From: Diadema setosum
Taxonomy: Eukaryota; Echinodermata; Echinoidea; Diadematoida; Diadematidae
Direction: 5' to 3'
NCBI RefSeq assembly: GCF_964275005.1
Contig: NC_092699.1
Coordinates: 22,926,333-22,990,332 of the forward strand
DNA: 64,000 bases
In this document: one piece after another, positions 36,627 through 49,800 of the stretch
How positions within the stretch are numbered: the first letter of the stretch is position 1
How the letters are laid out: every line of letters starts with the position of its first letter
The notes under the pieces: model-generated
Told to the model about the DNA's origin: nothing
What the model saw: the letters and a program-made list of their open reading frames with translations, nothing else
The model's database searches: none
Program-made: the position numbers and the translations under genes

Positions 36627-38445
36627 TTTCGTCTCCCATGCCCCAACCTCTTTCTGAAAACGCACACGCACACAGGTCCACAAACCCATATACGTTTCAC
36701 TCATCTTTTTTTAGCCATTCAAATAATACAAAGGCAATATCATAAATTGGCATACTGCTGTACAAAGTAAGATAATTTGGACAAAAGAACAAAAGAATTA
36801 TAGTTACATACACATACCCACACATACGTACACATTATTATAAACTACACTTGGATCCATACCCAAAGTACAACCCAATTCTCTCTCTGTTGAGATAGTC
36901 CCAATTTACTACTGTATCCGGCTATCGCAGTGTCGTGATTACAATTACAAGTCTCTTATAGAAACTTCAAGAAAACCTGACGAATGCATACATGTACTTT
37001 TCCTCTTCTCTATCATGTTTAGCACTGCAATGCCATGCTGATATAACCTCGCAATATCAAATTTAATTACTTCAGTCAAAGGATCTTATTTCAGATATTA
37101 GGAATTCTGAAGAACTGTGTCCTCTTACTTGGCAAAGGCTACCAGACAATTATAGAAAATTCTGTATACGTGAATAAACAACCTCTTTGAAGCACTATTT
37201 ACTCATAACTACGGAAAACTATAGCTAAGCATTATCCCAGGTCTATATAAGGTAGCACAAAATAACAATACCCATATTTATCGCTGAACACCAGTACAAG
37301 AGAATAATTACTGACGTACAATACTCCACAGCGCTTGAAAGTATTGATAATTTTCTGTGCAGGGGCGATGATGATTTTAATGGTATACAATATACGGGTG
37401 AATGATGGTTTAGATGCAACACGGGATTATTAACGGGTCGCTGTGATTACACATGGGAGATAAACGTCGAGACTTAATATCATCAATGTTTCGGCCAGAC
37501 TTACGTTAGAGGGAAACCAACGTTTGGCCCATTGGCCTCGCTGGTAATAGAGCTACATATTGTCTTTGCTCAGAACGATCGCCCAGTGGCCCATCAAGTA
37601 TATCTTAAGAAAAGGGCAAAGCGATTATGAACTCTGATTAAATGTGATATTTTAGCCTATGAAGACTATCCATGGTTATAGGGGGGGGGGGGTCTTTAGT
37701 ATACATCAGTACTGCCACGAGGGATCTCAAACTCCACGCTATTACCCGAGGGTCATTCGGGATTATAAAAATTATTAGGGCAAAGTGTTCTTTTGACCTG
37801 TGTATTACTGAAATTGAAGCAGCTTTTCTCCGTCCATCAATCTTGTTTGTGTACCCCAAACTGTTATTTCAGAGTTTTGTGAGGCTGCATAGCTTTTAAT
37901 GTCTCCGTAAAATGCTTATAACTGCACAACGAAACAAAAGAGCGTTAACGCGTAGAAACTATCCCGTATCACTAACTCTATCGATAAGTAAAACTGGGGC
38001 AACGCTGGGTTTCACTCCAGATAATATTGTCCGTACGTATAGGCCCTACTTCTGAGAAGAAGACGTTCTTTTGCTATGATGGAACCTGCTAACAACTAAT
38101 CAAAATCCACGTTGAACGAAAATGAGTATGCTCATCGTATAGAAAATAATCTCAGGGTTTCAGAAGCCACTTTGATCGGTGAATGCTGTGGCGGATGATT
38201 TACGAATGACATGTGTGTTCTGCTCGAGGCGTTCCTAGAATGCAATGATGTCATTCAATAATGGCAAACTCACGAATGCTCGTCCTCTTGAGACCAACAT
38301 AACACATTTCGCTGTACTATCCCGTCTGGCCAAGTGTCTTAAACTTATCGGTTCAATGGCTCACTAGACCAAAAATAGTATTTAAGAGCCTCTATCCAAC
38401 ACTTATTTTCATCAAGTGGAAATGGCAAAGATATACAGAGAAAGA

Positions 38446-38465
38446 CAGGTAGGTAGGTAGGTAGG

Positions 38466-38507
<42 letters not shown>

Positions 38508-38533
38508 CAGGAGGGGGAGAGAAAAGGAGATAA

Positions 38534-38568
<35 letters not shown>

Positions 38569-38570
38569 AG
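38446..38570 (+). repeat. Compound microsatellite (AGGT)n-(AGAT)n-(AG)n-G tract
   Basis: AGGT units at 38446-38468 run into AGAT units to about 38507, followed after a short spacer by (AG)n and a run of G to about 38568. Confidence 0.9.
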
Positions 38571-38949
38571 AGGGAGAGAGATAGGGGAAGAAGGAGATAG
38601 AGTTTTGCTAAGAACTAGAAATCTCAGACGACACTGTTCATCATTAAGCACAGAAAATGCTACTGATCTCAGAGACGGCTAAAATATAGAAATCAAACAG
38701 ATTGTTGGTATAAATGTCTAATTGGACATTCTAGGCATATAATGGTGATTTGGCCATAATGCCAGACTCTGGAGATCACAAGACACATCGATGAGCGGTG
38801 AAAGAATTATTGTTTAAGTAAAAAAGAAAAATCTTATTTTGGCCACAAAAAAAAACAAACAAACAAAAACACCCCAAACAAACAAACGTGAACATAATAA
38901 GCATGATAAATCACGTTGTCCAAAATTCATCATTTCAAAAGTTATGTAT

Positions 38950-39033
38950 ACTGTACAGTGGTCACCGCTTAATTTGGAGGGGTCGGGAGAGCGATGGTTA
39001 TCCCTCCGGATTAAGCGGTTACCACTGTGCAGT
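38950..39033. mobile_element. 84-bp foldback element
   Basis: ACTGTACAGTGGTCACCGCTT at the left pairs with AAGCGGTTACCACTGTGCAGT at the right with two mismatches, and the pairing continues through GGAGGG/CCCTCC. The loop is about 20 bp. It is a MITE-like unit with no coding potential. Confidence 0.7.
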
Positions 39034-42000
39034 CATTATCCGTATTTAAAAATGAAAAAAAAAAACACTTCTCCGTACCACGTATTGCACATTGCTCTGG
39101 ATTTAGGTCGTCTGTATTTATTCTGTATTAATCCAGTAATTTATCTCATGTTTACATTGTTGCATTATACATGAATTTTGAAATTCATTCGAAGACAGAA
39201 CCAGCAGACTATGACTTGCTCCTAAATATTTGAAGTCATCGCTTTAGAAGAACTAGGCTACCAGGAAACAATTGAAGTTAGGTCCAAAAATGTTCAAGGT
39301 TGAAGGAAGAGACCACCACCAAGCAGATTAAGAATTGAAGGTTTTGACCCGTCTATTGGAGTACTCGTCAAAGGTCGCTGTCACATGGCTTTGTATGTTA
39401 ATCTGAATTCACCACGTGACGCCTATATTTATTCACTTGCTTTAGCACAAAGTACGAATTTTATGCACAACTTATTGAAGGTTCTCTCTCATGCATCAGT
39501 GTTTTATGCAACTTTGATAGCAAAGACGTACGCAATGAGGGAATTTCGTAGGTTCGCAATTTTGCTCTGCGTACCAAGGATTTACGATGCCATGGGAATA
39601 TAGAACTGCGCTCTGATGACGGTCACCGAGACCTCGCCGGTAGTCACGGGAGGAGGAAGAGAACGAGATGAATGCTTCGGGTTTGCGGCCATGACGTCAT
39701 TGCATAGCATTCATCAAGGTTAAGCCAGGCGGTACTCTATGACCCTATTCTCACCCGTGATTTAAGTCCATTCTTCGCATAATCCACATCATCATTCGAC
39801 GATTCTAGAGTGTCAACACGTCAACGTTTTATACGAGAACGAAAAACAAAAAGGAAACTCCACTTTGTCTTCGAGTTGACTTACGATTATTGAAAAAAAA
39901 AGAATGAAGTCAATCACACAAACAGTAGAAATCTCACTTTAACCGGACAAACATTAAGAAAATTGTACGGAATTTTCATTCCAAATACAGTTTCGAAAGA
40001 ATTCGCATTGTTTTGTTTTTTTATTTGAATATGACAGTGGGGTGATGTCACCCTTCACATCTACTCTAATATTGGCTTTTTACTATAATTATGAAAATTT
40101 AGAAAAAAACCCTGTTCATTTACTTTTTGTAACTATTTCACAGATTGCAATCCCTCCCCTTTCAGAGTCGTAGGCCCTTAATCGGTAAATCTTTCCACTC
40201 TAGAAAAAAAAAATGTGGAGTGAAAGATTTGTTTTGTTTCGTTTCGCTTTCTCATTGCTTTGAATGTACGTCTTTAGCGGAAAATTTAGCAACGGTTTGT
40301 GTGATAAATAAATCGAAGGGAAACTCATATCAAAGGCACTAATACAGAAATACACAAGTACACACGACACCCTGTTAACAGCATACATATAACAATATTC
40401 AGCCAGTCTGATTTCTATACTCCTATAGTTTTAAGGAACTGACCGGTTCTTCGGGCAGCTGGAAGCGTTATGTATAACACAAAGAACTAAACATCAGACA
40501 GGTTTGAGAATAATGTTGTATGTTACTACTGCATGTGAAGATAATTTTGATTTGAATTTCGACACAGTCATGCTATAACGGTCTATATCATATTACAATG
40601 CCGACCTCATTCGTCTTTCAGGTCCGTATCTTATTGACTAAACCTGACGTGTCTTACACTGCTAGGCAACCTTTAAGATTACCCTGTCTGATCTACATTA
40701 GATGTTGAGTTGACATGCTGTAGAGGTGTGACGTCTTGAACAAGCTGTACAATGCCCACGTGTAGATAAAGATTGCATCGAAGCTCTCGCAGTGTACTTA
40801 GTATTTAAACCTTTGATGTCATCACAATGCAGGGGGTATACATTCAACGGTCTGTTTATCACTGAGCGTAAACACAGCTGCCGCGTCACGCATTACCGGT
40901 CAAGATCAGTTTCAAGTACATGCATACGCTAACGAGGCTATACTTGGTGTATTCTGTGAAGTTCTTGTGACTGGATGATACTAAAATAACATCTTTTCAA
41001 GAAAATAACGAAATTACACATCATTTCGATACCATCAAGACCTACTTTCCACTTGAAAATCTGCTATCATCAAGGCTATGTAATAACACTGCCTCGAACT
41101 TTCTCATTATGAGAATCCTGTATACACCACTGAGATTCGTCTCACGTATCGTATATAGCATGTATAATCAGTGCGAGCCGAAATCGCTGATAGATCATGC
41201 CGATGAACATCCATCCGCACAAGTTTAGTATGCCCTTGAAATTGCAGTGCGATCACAAGGTCGTTTCCAAGTACTATTGACACCAATCATTTTTCCAAAT
41301 CCAGTTGGAGAATTTTAAGTAGCCTGAGGCAAAATATACGTAAGTCTGCTTAATTTCATGGCAGCGATTAATTTGACCTAAAGAACATGGCTTTTGGCCA
41401 TGTTGACAATTCAAGGAAACGTAATCAAGGAAATTGTACCCTATAATACTGACCAACTTCTGATCGAACTGGGATTACTTGGTAAACTCAGCAACAAAAC
41501 GGGATGACGGCAGAAGAGTATGCTATAGGCTTGGTTGTTTCAAGATTTCACCCGCGGATAGATTTCTTGGTTATCTGCATCTGACAAAAGTAATGTGAAT
41601 CTGTTAGTTCTGTTTCGTGTCCTTTGGCAACTTAATCTTTCCCTAGCGCGCGTATTTAATCAACATGGCTCCACGATGGATTTAGATAGAATGCCACTAG
41701 CAGACATATTCTGTTGATATTTGATGGATATTCGCTAGAATTCGGGTATATCACAATTAAAATGTACAACATCGAAACATATTAATCGAAATCAAATATT
41801 ATACGAGAAGAAATAATGAACTATCTATCATTTTGCAACTGCCGCAAATTGACCCCCCCCCCAAAAAAAAAAAAATGGTCGAAGCAAATGAAAGCTTTGT
41901 GACTTTTGAACTGATGGATAGGACTTGAATGAAACCGCTGCACTTACCTTTATCTAGGCCTCGAAAAATGTATCACCTCTACTGCTTTTAATTCACTGTG

Positions 42001-43127
42001 ACAACACACACATCCGAAAAAGTTTCAACACTGCAGTATCTAACTCGTCTGAAGGGTTCACTACAGGACATGTCTTCTAGCTGAACCTGACGTTGTCATC
42101 GCGACACTTATTTACGAGTCTTCACGGTAGATTGAAACTGTTTATATCCGACGATACACAATCATTCTTTGGGTCAGCATTATACGAAAAACAAAGTGAT
42201 GCAAGTTCACGGGAAGGGGTATTTTATCAAGAGTTTTATCAGTGATTTTCACCGACAAAAATGTTCTCTCAGCCAATCAGATGCAAGGATTTCAGTAGCC
42301 AAAAACAGCTGTCATGCTGTGGCTGACAAGTTTCTTGAAACACTGCCTAGAACCCTGTGGACTGTGTGATGAAACGTTCCAACAGCAAACACGAAGACGC
42401 ATAATGGTACTCTCTCTCTCTGCACTATATCGATAACTTGTTTGAAAGTAACATCGATAACCTGTTTGAATGTAATCTCCATGGCATGTACAAGCAGCTT
42501 GCTTGAAAGAATAATCTGAAGATTTGGATCCTCGGGCAGCTGTGCCGCGTCATAAGTCATTATGCACTTTGAACGCATGCTGTGAAAAAGCTACGAAACG
42601 TGGATGTAAGTCGTTTAACGACACGGCGTTTAAGACACCGCGAAGTTTGCATAATTTCACCATTGTAAGGCAGCAAAGTAATAAATGTAGAACCACTTTT
42701 GGTCTTTTTTTTCATCAACCCTATGAAATCAATCTATTACCTATCTATATTGCTAGGATGTAGATCAAAATGTTTGTGGTACCAGGCACATAATTATCGT
42801 GGAGTTGGGAAGTAGGTTGCCACGTGCATTTTGGATCTTGGATATTTCTTGAGGCGCTATACGAAGCATGTGTGAAATCCTGGAAGTTGCCACTATCTCG
42901 TAGCGATGAATAATCACTGGAAATTCCTTGATTAAAAATGGTTATTCCGCTTGCCATAAAAAGTCGTTTGTTTCTTGCTCCATTTCAAATGATTGATCTT
43001 GGAATCCACCCACAACTGTTTACACCATCTTGCACATACTCAAACAAGCAAGCAAGTACACGAAGAAACCAACTACAGCAAAAACTTCACCTCCTTGGTG
43101 AAGGTAAATACTACTACTACTACTAGT

Positions 43128-43229
43128 AGTACTGATAATAATAATAAGACCAAAAAAATGATGAGAATAATAATGATGATGATAATAATAATAATAATGA
43201 TAATAATACTGATAATAATAATAATAATG

Positions 43230-43277
<48 letters not shown>

Positions 43278-43279
43278 TG

Positions 43280-43318
<39 letters not shown>

Positions 43319-43556
43319 TTGTCTTCTTTACCCAGGGCAATTTCTTCAGGGTTGTCACTGCTGTACCAGAGTTCCCTGCCATTATCATTACCCTAGCGTT
43401 GCCAGATATACCCATTTATATACTTGGGTCGAGAAGGGCGTGGTGGGTAAAACATCTTGCCCAAGAACGTAAGCACTGGGCGGGAATCGAACTCGGGTCC
43501 TCTGACTGGAAGTCGAGAGTCTCATCCCCCATGCCAGAGCGCCACCAAATGATAAA
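43128..43556 (-). mobile_element. tRNA-derived SINE (family 1, minus copy) with long (ATT)n tail
   Basis: On the minus strand, the head (about 43556-43480) has an A-box-like GGCATGGGGGATGAG and a B box GAGTTCGATTC. A body follows with GCTTACGTTCTTGGGCAAGATG, ACCCAAGTATATAAATGGGTA and ATGATAATGGCAGGG, and the copy ends GTAAAGAAGACAAT then (ATT)n from 43318 down to about 43134. The plus copy at 50283-50535 matches block for block. The tail explains the trinucleotide array. An ORF over the body is not a gene. Confidence 0.8.
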
Positions 43557-43778
43557 CCGAAAACGGTTGATAATTATCTTGAGATACAGTAATTATCCCC
43601 TGCAGCAATGAACGTTCTATTGCCTAGATGTCTATTACATATGTCGAACCAGTATTAATTCCTAGTCTTTCTTGTCGGTCACGATCCCAGAAATCATGGA
43701 ACACCAGTTGCGAAGCATGTGAGGGGAAATAAAAAAAGAAACATCACAAGAGCAAGCGAAAGTTAAATCAAGCCTCAC

Positions 43779-44094
43779 CCCGGGCCCGTGGCTTCAGCAA
43801 CAAACCGGAGACAATCTCGTCGTAGTCGACATCGTCCCCGTTACTGACGTCGGAGGGAAACTTGAGGGTGGTCGCGAGGCAGATTCCCTGCTCCTTGAGG
43901 AGCCGCGTCAGCTCCTCCACAGCTCGCATGGCGTAGTTGGACCTGTCGTGCACGATCGAGGCGTACGTCCAGTTGAAGTGACGCAAGAGGTTTAGCATGG
44001 CCAGAGCCTGGTGACGGTCCGGGGGAACGGTCCGGAAGAGGTACGGGAAGCGGTCCTTGTTGCTCAGATCATTGATCGTCGCCCAGTAAGTCAC
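43779..44094 (-). CDS. GRM-like: mGluR-like receptor, ligand-domain exon (most upstream exon found)
   Basis: It encodes 105 residues from VTYWATINDLSNKDRF to LLKPRAR plus one base. Ligand-pocket positions of mGluR1 are kept: T188 (WAT), D208 (VPPD) and Y236 (RSNY). The acceptor is CTCCTGCCAATCAG preceded by a C-rich tract (phase 0), and the donor is CGGG|GTGAGG (phase 1). Spliced to 31009 it reads ...RARVVIIW, matching the family ...ARVVV pattern. The upstream exon coding the signal peptide and first lobe should lie to the right (>44.1 kb). I searched for it by eye and did not find it, so the gene is 5'-partial here. Confidence 0.9.
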
Positions 44095-44496
44095 CTGATT
44101 GGCAGGAGGGGGGGGGGGGGAGATAAAAAAGAAAGCATATTCAACATTCCACTGATTCATGAAGCACGCGACTAGTGTAAGCTGGTCTATTAACATATCA
44201 CAATCTATGCACTTTTTTCTGCTGAGGGCCTTGTAAGATAATACTCCGTTTTATCAATAACTAATTTCCATCACTGAAATTCAGTTTGAGTGCATTAGTT
44301 GCTGCTTTGACTGTAAAGAGTATGGCAAGCTTGCCCTAGATTTTTTTTTTCTTCAAAATATTAAGGCATGCGTACAATATTGTAATAGTAAATTTGTCTT
44401 TTCGACGTATTTCCCCGTCTCAACTTCGTACTGCGCAAGGAAGACACTCGTGCATATCCACGAGCGTCCCATGGAATATGGCAATGCACAAGATCT

Positions 44497-44631
44497 GGGC
44501 CCCGTCTTATCAAAAGATATAATCGATTCTAAATTTTCTTACCACACAGGCTGCCAGAGACTTATGATAGAAATCAACTATAATCATAATCAATTATAAC
44601 TCTTCATAAACACGATAAAACATGGCCCTGG
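44497..44631. mobile_element. MITE A of an adjacent pair
   Basis: The ends GGGCCCCGTCTTATCAAAAG and CGATAAAACATGGCCCTGGG are imperfect inverted repeats. Inner strings ATAATCGATT and AATCAATTAT pair as well. It abuts MITE B directly. Confidence 0.55.
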
Positions 44632-44786
44632 GCTCAATTTCATAAAAGATGTTAGAATAGCAACTCTTGCTGGAATGGCAACCTCCCATAGCAACAGCCA
44701 ATCAGGAAGCTAGATTCTGGTCGTTACCATGACAATTGCCATTCCAGCAAGAGTTGCTATCTTATCAACTTTGATAAAATGGGGAC
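44630..44786. mobile_element. MITE B of an adjacent pair
   Basis: TAGCAACTCTTGCTGGAATG at the left is exactly complementary to the right arm around 44731-44760. The outer ends GGGCTCAATTTCATAAAAG and ATAAAATGGGGACATG are weaker. It shares the GGGCC/GGGCT plus TTATCA-type terminus with MITE A, which suggests related families. Confidence 0.65.
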
Positions 44787-45092
44787 ATGATGCTGTTATT
44801 ATTACGATGAACGTATTATATGGACGTTGTGTCTGAATGCTCTCATATCAATTCGTTGTATACAGATACAAAGATTACTCGATGTGAATGGTCTCATATA
44901 AATGAAGTCGTACAACATATTCATACAATGAATGGATATTTGGTGTGTCTGAGAGTGGAGGAGTATAATAATGACTCTCGTATATGTTAGCACTTCATAC
45001 ATTCCAACTATTAAAGCGCTGAAAGAGCGAACTTGTGGAATCATTATTATATGTTGTTGATGGAGCAGCTGTTTCAAGACTCGTGATACATC

Positions 45093-45124
45093 GACACACA
45101 CACACACATACACACACACACACG
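45093..45124 (+). repeat. (CA)n microsatellite
   Basis: A run of CA dinucleotides with one TA interruption, followed by a pyrimidine-rich CT stretch. Confidence 0.9.
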
Positions 45125-46142
45125 CCAGGTCTCTCTCTTTCTCCTCTCTCACTTTCTCCAAAAGAGAAGAAATCAAGTTTAAAAACATCAACAGACTCCT
45201 TCACCTTGACGATGCTCTTGACACTGACCCTTTACACATAAACTATGAGAAATAATGAATTCCGTCACTTCGGTGCGTCTAGTCTTCATTTCTTATATCG
45301 TCAACCCCATCCCCCACCTCCCCCTCCCCCTCCCCCCCCCCCTCTCAAAAAAAAAGAAAAAAACAAAGAGAGAGCAGCGAGTGTTTTCTACCGAACATCA
45401 ACACTTGTGATTTACAACCGAGAAAGAGATATGCCACTCTTGAGAAACAACGCGAGATTCCTGGACGCCCTCGAGTCTGGGTTATCAAGTTTCTTCTACA
45501 GCTTATAACACATAGTGTGTTCATGGAGCTACAGAAGCATGGTGTGTTGACAGCTAGCTTAGTAGTATATATAATATATACGAGAAGAGAACAATTTACA
45601 TAGAATGTATACCATTTTGAGAAGGATTCGGGGCCGAATGAGTGTTTGACTACTTAAGAAACGTGTGGCTGGAGAAAAAAAAAAAAACCCAAAACAACTA
45701 CAATGTATCAGTAGAGAGGCGGCAACCCAGAAACTGCTTTTCTGTTCTAATTTGCCTAATCGTTTAGAGTTCATGCATGCGAGAACACAATCATGACAGG
45801 CTACGCAACGAACGTTTCCTGACAATAAAAAATAATAAACAAACCCCATGCAAAAGAGAGGATTTCATATCTAAAACCAAACGATATAAACAAGACCAAG
45901 GAGATTCAATAGCTGGAGTTCCAACCGGCTACAATTATTCACACAGCGGTTAGTTTTCTATGAATGGACAAAGGGATTCCACATGCGCAATAGCGCCTTC
46001 GGTGATTGGGATTTGAAGCCATCATCTTTCTTAGCAATCTGCATGAAGATTCATTTTGAGCAATCTGGCTGGAGCTTCATTTTGAACTTCACCATAGTTC
46101 AGACGGTGATCCTCAACCTCATGGATAAACTAACTTCGAGAA

Positions 46143-46342
46143 TAAGCTCTATGGGGCGCCATGTGTTGCACGGTTGATTTTGTTACGAAATCAGTCTTTA
46201 ACGAAATTGCCGTTTCGTCACGATATAAGTCATTTCGTCGACGAAAACGATCCATTTTGTCACGAAACCTGTCATTTCATGACGGAATAACTAATTTCGA
46301 AACGAAATCGATCGTGCGACACTTGACGCCCCATAGAGCTTA
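46143..46342. mobile_element. Foldback MITE related to the core of 6819-7101
   Basis: TAAGCTCTATGGGGCG at the left pairs with CGCCCCATAGAGCTTA at the right. Next come GTGTTGCACG and CGTGCGACAC, then repeated ACGAAAT/ATTTCGT strings that fold on each other. The strings GCGACACTTGACGCCCCATA and 'gttacgaaatcagtc' also occur (the latter with one change) inside the element at 6819-7101. Confidence 0.75.
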
Positions 46343-46419
46343 AAGTTAGCTTCTCCTCGAATTTAAGGATCGCCGTGTGAACGCAACTTTTAAATATTGG
46401 GTATAATTGCCTTGTTTAG

Positions 46420-46500
46420 AAATGAAATGAAACGAAACGAAACGAAACGAAATGAAATGAAACGAAACGAAACGAAACGAAACGAAATGAAAATGAAATG
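46420..46500 (+). repeat. (GAAAC/GAAAT)n pentanucleotide array
   Basis: About 15 units of GAAAC or GAAAT in tandem. Confidence 0.9.
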
Positions 46501-46842
46501 ATATATGACAGCAGACGCGAAAACTATATCACAAAGTACTTCTATCTATTTTTTGTTATGGTTCTTTTTCCTTTTATATGTAAAATATCTAATTGCATTA
46601 AGATTAAGGCGAAAATATTGAAATGTGAATGACGCGTCTTTTAACCACAGCAACAACACGATGCCAGTGCTGTATGGTTCGCAGTCAGCGTGATGGTGTG
46701 ATGCAGATTCTTTCAGGTCTACTTGTGTTTTTGTAATTCATTGTGCAAAGAAAACACAACAACAAAACTATCAGAGATGATTGCCTTCTTTACATTTTTA
46801 TCAGGACTATCTTGCCTTGTTTACTAAGCGTAGTGTCAAAGC

Positions 46843-46883
46843 ATACAATACAATACAATACAATACAATACAATACAATACAA
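46843..46883 (+). repeat. (ATACA)n pentanucleotide array
   Basis: About eight exact ATACA units, followed by a sequence with two AGCGCT strings (ACAGCGCTCTTAC and ACAGCGCTTCACAG). This looks like the end of an interspersed repeat. A shorter array of the same pentamer lies near 51146-51162. Confidence 0.85.
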
Positions 46884-49800
46884 CATAGATACTTACACAG
46901 CGCTCTTACAACGAGTAAACATGTATCACAGCGCTTCACAGAATTATAATATCAAACTTACATTTAACAGTACTGATTAAATGAGATAGGAAAAAAATAC
47001 AAGAGACAAGGAAAAAAAAAAAAAGGATCTATCTCCCATCTCATGCAAAAACTAACAGGAACAAACAGTCCTCTCCCATCTCCCGCGGCTGTCAATCACC
47101 AACAATATGTATCCCAATCAGTGCTGATTTTCGCTATGTCTGACCCCTTCTTTCGTTTCTGCTTCAATCAGATTACCCACTGTGAGTGGCTCCATGACTA
47201 TCATGCTCAAGAGGTTTTTTTTTTTTCTTTTTGGTATCTTAAACTTATTTAATCTAGGTATTTGTGCTTTTTTGTCTAATAAAGCTTGCATCCAGTTCTT
47301 AGCCTCAGACGATGATGACGTCACACATCTAAGAAATCTTGCTCCCTTTAGGCCAAAAATGATATCCCCGTAACCATCTCAACGGCTAAGTCAAGTGATT
47401 GTCGGCGGTGATCACTCTCGCGAGCGAACGTAAGGCTCCCTCGGGCAGATTACCATACACATTCGCACGGACGGATATCATGCCTAATACGGAAAGGGGA
47501 TAGGGGAATTCTTTCCATAAATCCATTCAGACCATTAAGACAAAATCTGTTATTGATATTTCATACACTGTCTGCTTCATGCCTTGTCAAACGTGGTTAT
47601 ATAAGATATGATACACTTTTCTTCTTATATATCAATTCTGGCGACATGGCGCTCTTTACATAATTCACATTCAGAATTTTGACTGTACGACGAACTCAGC
47701 GCTGACCGCTCATTACATTACGTATATAGCTCACTCGAAAGAGAATTTCAGTTGCTGTATGCTAAAGTGATTGGCAGAGTTTCGCATTTGCTGTTGTGCA
47801 GATACAATAGGAGAAGAACACATGCTGAATTGAATATGTAACAACTGTAATGGCGAAAATATTCTTTTTTTCCTCCTCAAAATCGCCTTCTCTTAATTTC
47901 AGGGTGTATATGGTGTTAACTGCGATACAATTACGCTCTTCCTTATAAGTTGAAGACATATTTTTAAATCAGGGGTCGCGAAACCGAGGATGCAGCCCAC
48001 CTCCCATACTTTGGCTTAAAAAAAAATGATTAAAAACAATCCAACATCTATAACTAATGAGTAATCATGACTTTCGAGGCTTCCGCTAGAGATTCTTTCA
48101 ATGTGGGTGGGGGGGGGGGGGAGGAGGGAGTTATTACTGACCATTAACCCAACCAAACACGTGCACTATCCCCTCCTCCCTCCCCCCCCCCAACTGAAAA
48201 CGTTCCGTGGCCGTGGATAATGACGTCATAGAGCTTCTAGTTTCCCAGCAACCCTTCGTCAAACATGACGCTTAAGTTTGCATTCTTCTTCAAAGAGTAG
48301 TAGTAGTAGTACACCAGTTTCAAGTGCATCGCTCTCACTCCTCAGAATCAGAACACTCAAGTCATGACATATCTCCTCATTGGGAATAGGTGATGTACCG
48401 TGGTGTGAGCTTGGTGGCCATAGCTCCAAGCCGTGGAAAGTTATTGAGAGTGCACTAAGTTGTTGTAAACTGCGTTAATACAGTAATTTTCATCTGATTA
48501 AAACACTGTTAAATACTTAATAACATTTTATTGTATTCAAAGAGCATTGATTCCAGTCATAAAGCAAGTCGTGTTGAGACCAGTTCGAAACGTCACGCCA
48601 CGTACGGTGGGTAAGACATCGTGTGTACGTGCATTCATGTGTGTGTGTTGGTAATTTGCGCTTGTGTTTTGATACCTCTTCATCAAACTTCACCGCAGCA
48701 TGACTAACACATTTTAGATTTACGTCATGAGGGATGTGATTAGAGCTGGCAGGGGATTTCACCGCTCATTAAGCCTCTGCAATTGTAATTATTTCATGTC
48801 GCCTGAAGACTGAACCCAATCCGGTTTCCTGGATTTTTGTGCAGCTGCCTTTCAACAGACAGCATCGGGTTTCACCACGTCTAAACAATCGTTCAGGGCC
48901 TGCACCCCCCGAATTGATATGTGGATTTACAATAACTAACTCCCAAGTTCATCAGGAAGGTGACCGCACGGAGGAGAGTGAGGGAGCAATAAGGAGCGGA
49001 ACTATAGAGGCCGTTACTACTCTGTGGACAATGGGAGATGTCCAGCGACAGGTTGTCCTTCCCAAGGTCTTATACAGCTTATAAGAACATCTTTAGCTAT
49101 GATGGGGGAAAAAGTAACATGGTTAAAAAATAAAGAATCCGGAAAAACGCAAGGAAACCCGTGACTTTGGAGTGCTCCGCCCTAGATTATTCCCATCGAA
49201 AGGAGATGGGAGGGGGATGGGGAAAGGGAGCGTTGACCATTTACCAGCAAATCACGAGCAACTCCCCACCCCCCCCCCCCCCCGGCCGAACAGCACCCTA
49301 CAAAAAAAAAGTCCTTCCGCTTCCACTGATAAGTGACTGACACAGAGGCGACGAAAGTGCTCTCTGTTATTCATATAAACGGAGATACACTTGAAGGAGA
49401 TGGGGAGAAAAAAAAAACTACTCAAAGCGGAACTGCGTTCCCTTGTCGACGGCTATCATCAAATTCTCACCATTGCACATGTACGCTTGTTTTGTTTTGT
49501 TTTGTTTTGTTTTTGTTTTTTTTTAGAAATGCATGCGACGATTCGAAACAATCCACGCGTACAATGGTTTCTCTACGAGGACAAGCACCAGAATGTTATC
49601 ACTTCGTATGTCAATCAAGTTCCCTGAGACAAACCAGCGAACAAACTTGTATCCTTTCGTTGAGGTAACTAAACAGTGCCTTGCTTTATCTTTGCGGTGC
49701 GACAAGGTGTTTGGTACAAGTTTATGATTTGAAATTAGAAGCACCGAGATTGGATATGAATACTTATTTACGTGCACGCCACAGCGCATGGGTCTACAGG

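Larger units (their letters stand above)
31010..43778 (-). other. Large receptor intron (about 12.8 kb)
   Basis: It begins GTGAGG and ends CAAAACAG on the minus strand. It contains homopolymer G/C tracts (33048, 33289, 33913, 36074, 37681), a candidate regulatory block (34120-34450), a foldback element (36220-36626), tetranucleotide arrays (38446-38507), a small foldback (38950-39033), a palindromic CRE-like TGACGTCA near 39693 and a SINE with a trinucleotide tail (43128-43556). No additional exon was recognised. Confidence 0.65.

Noticed and set aside
42993..43415. ORFs rich in Ile or Tyr/Leu
   Set aside because: They are translations of a SINE tail microsatellite and the SINE body.
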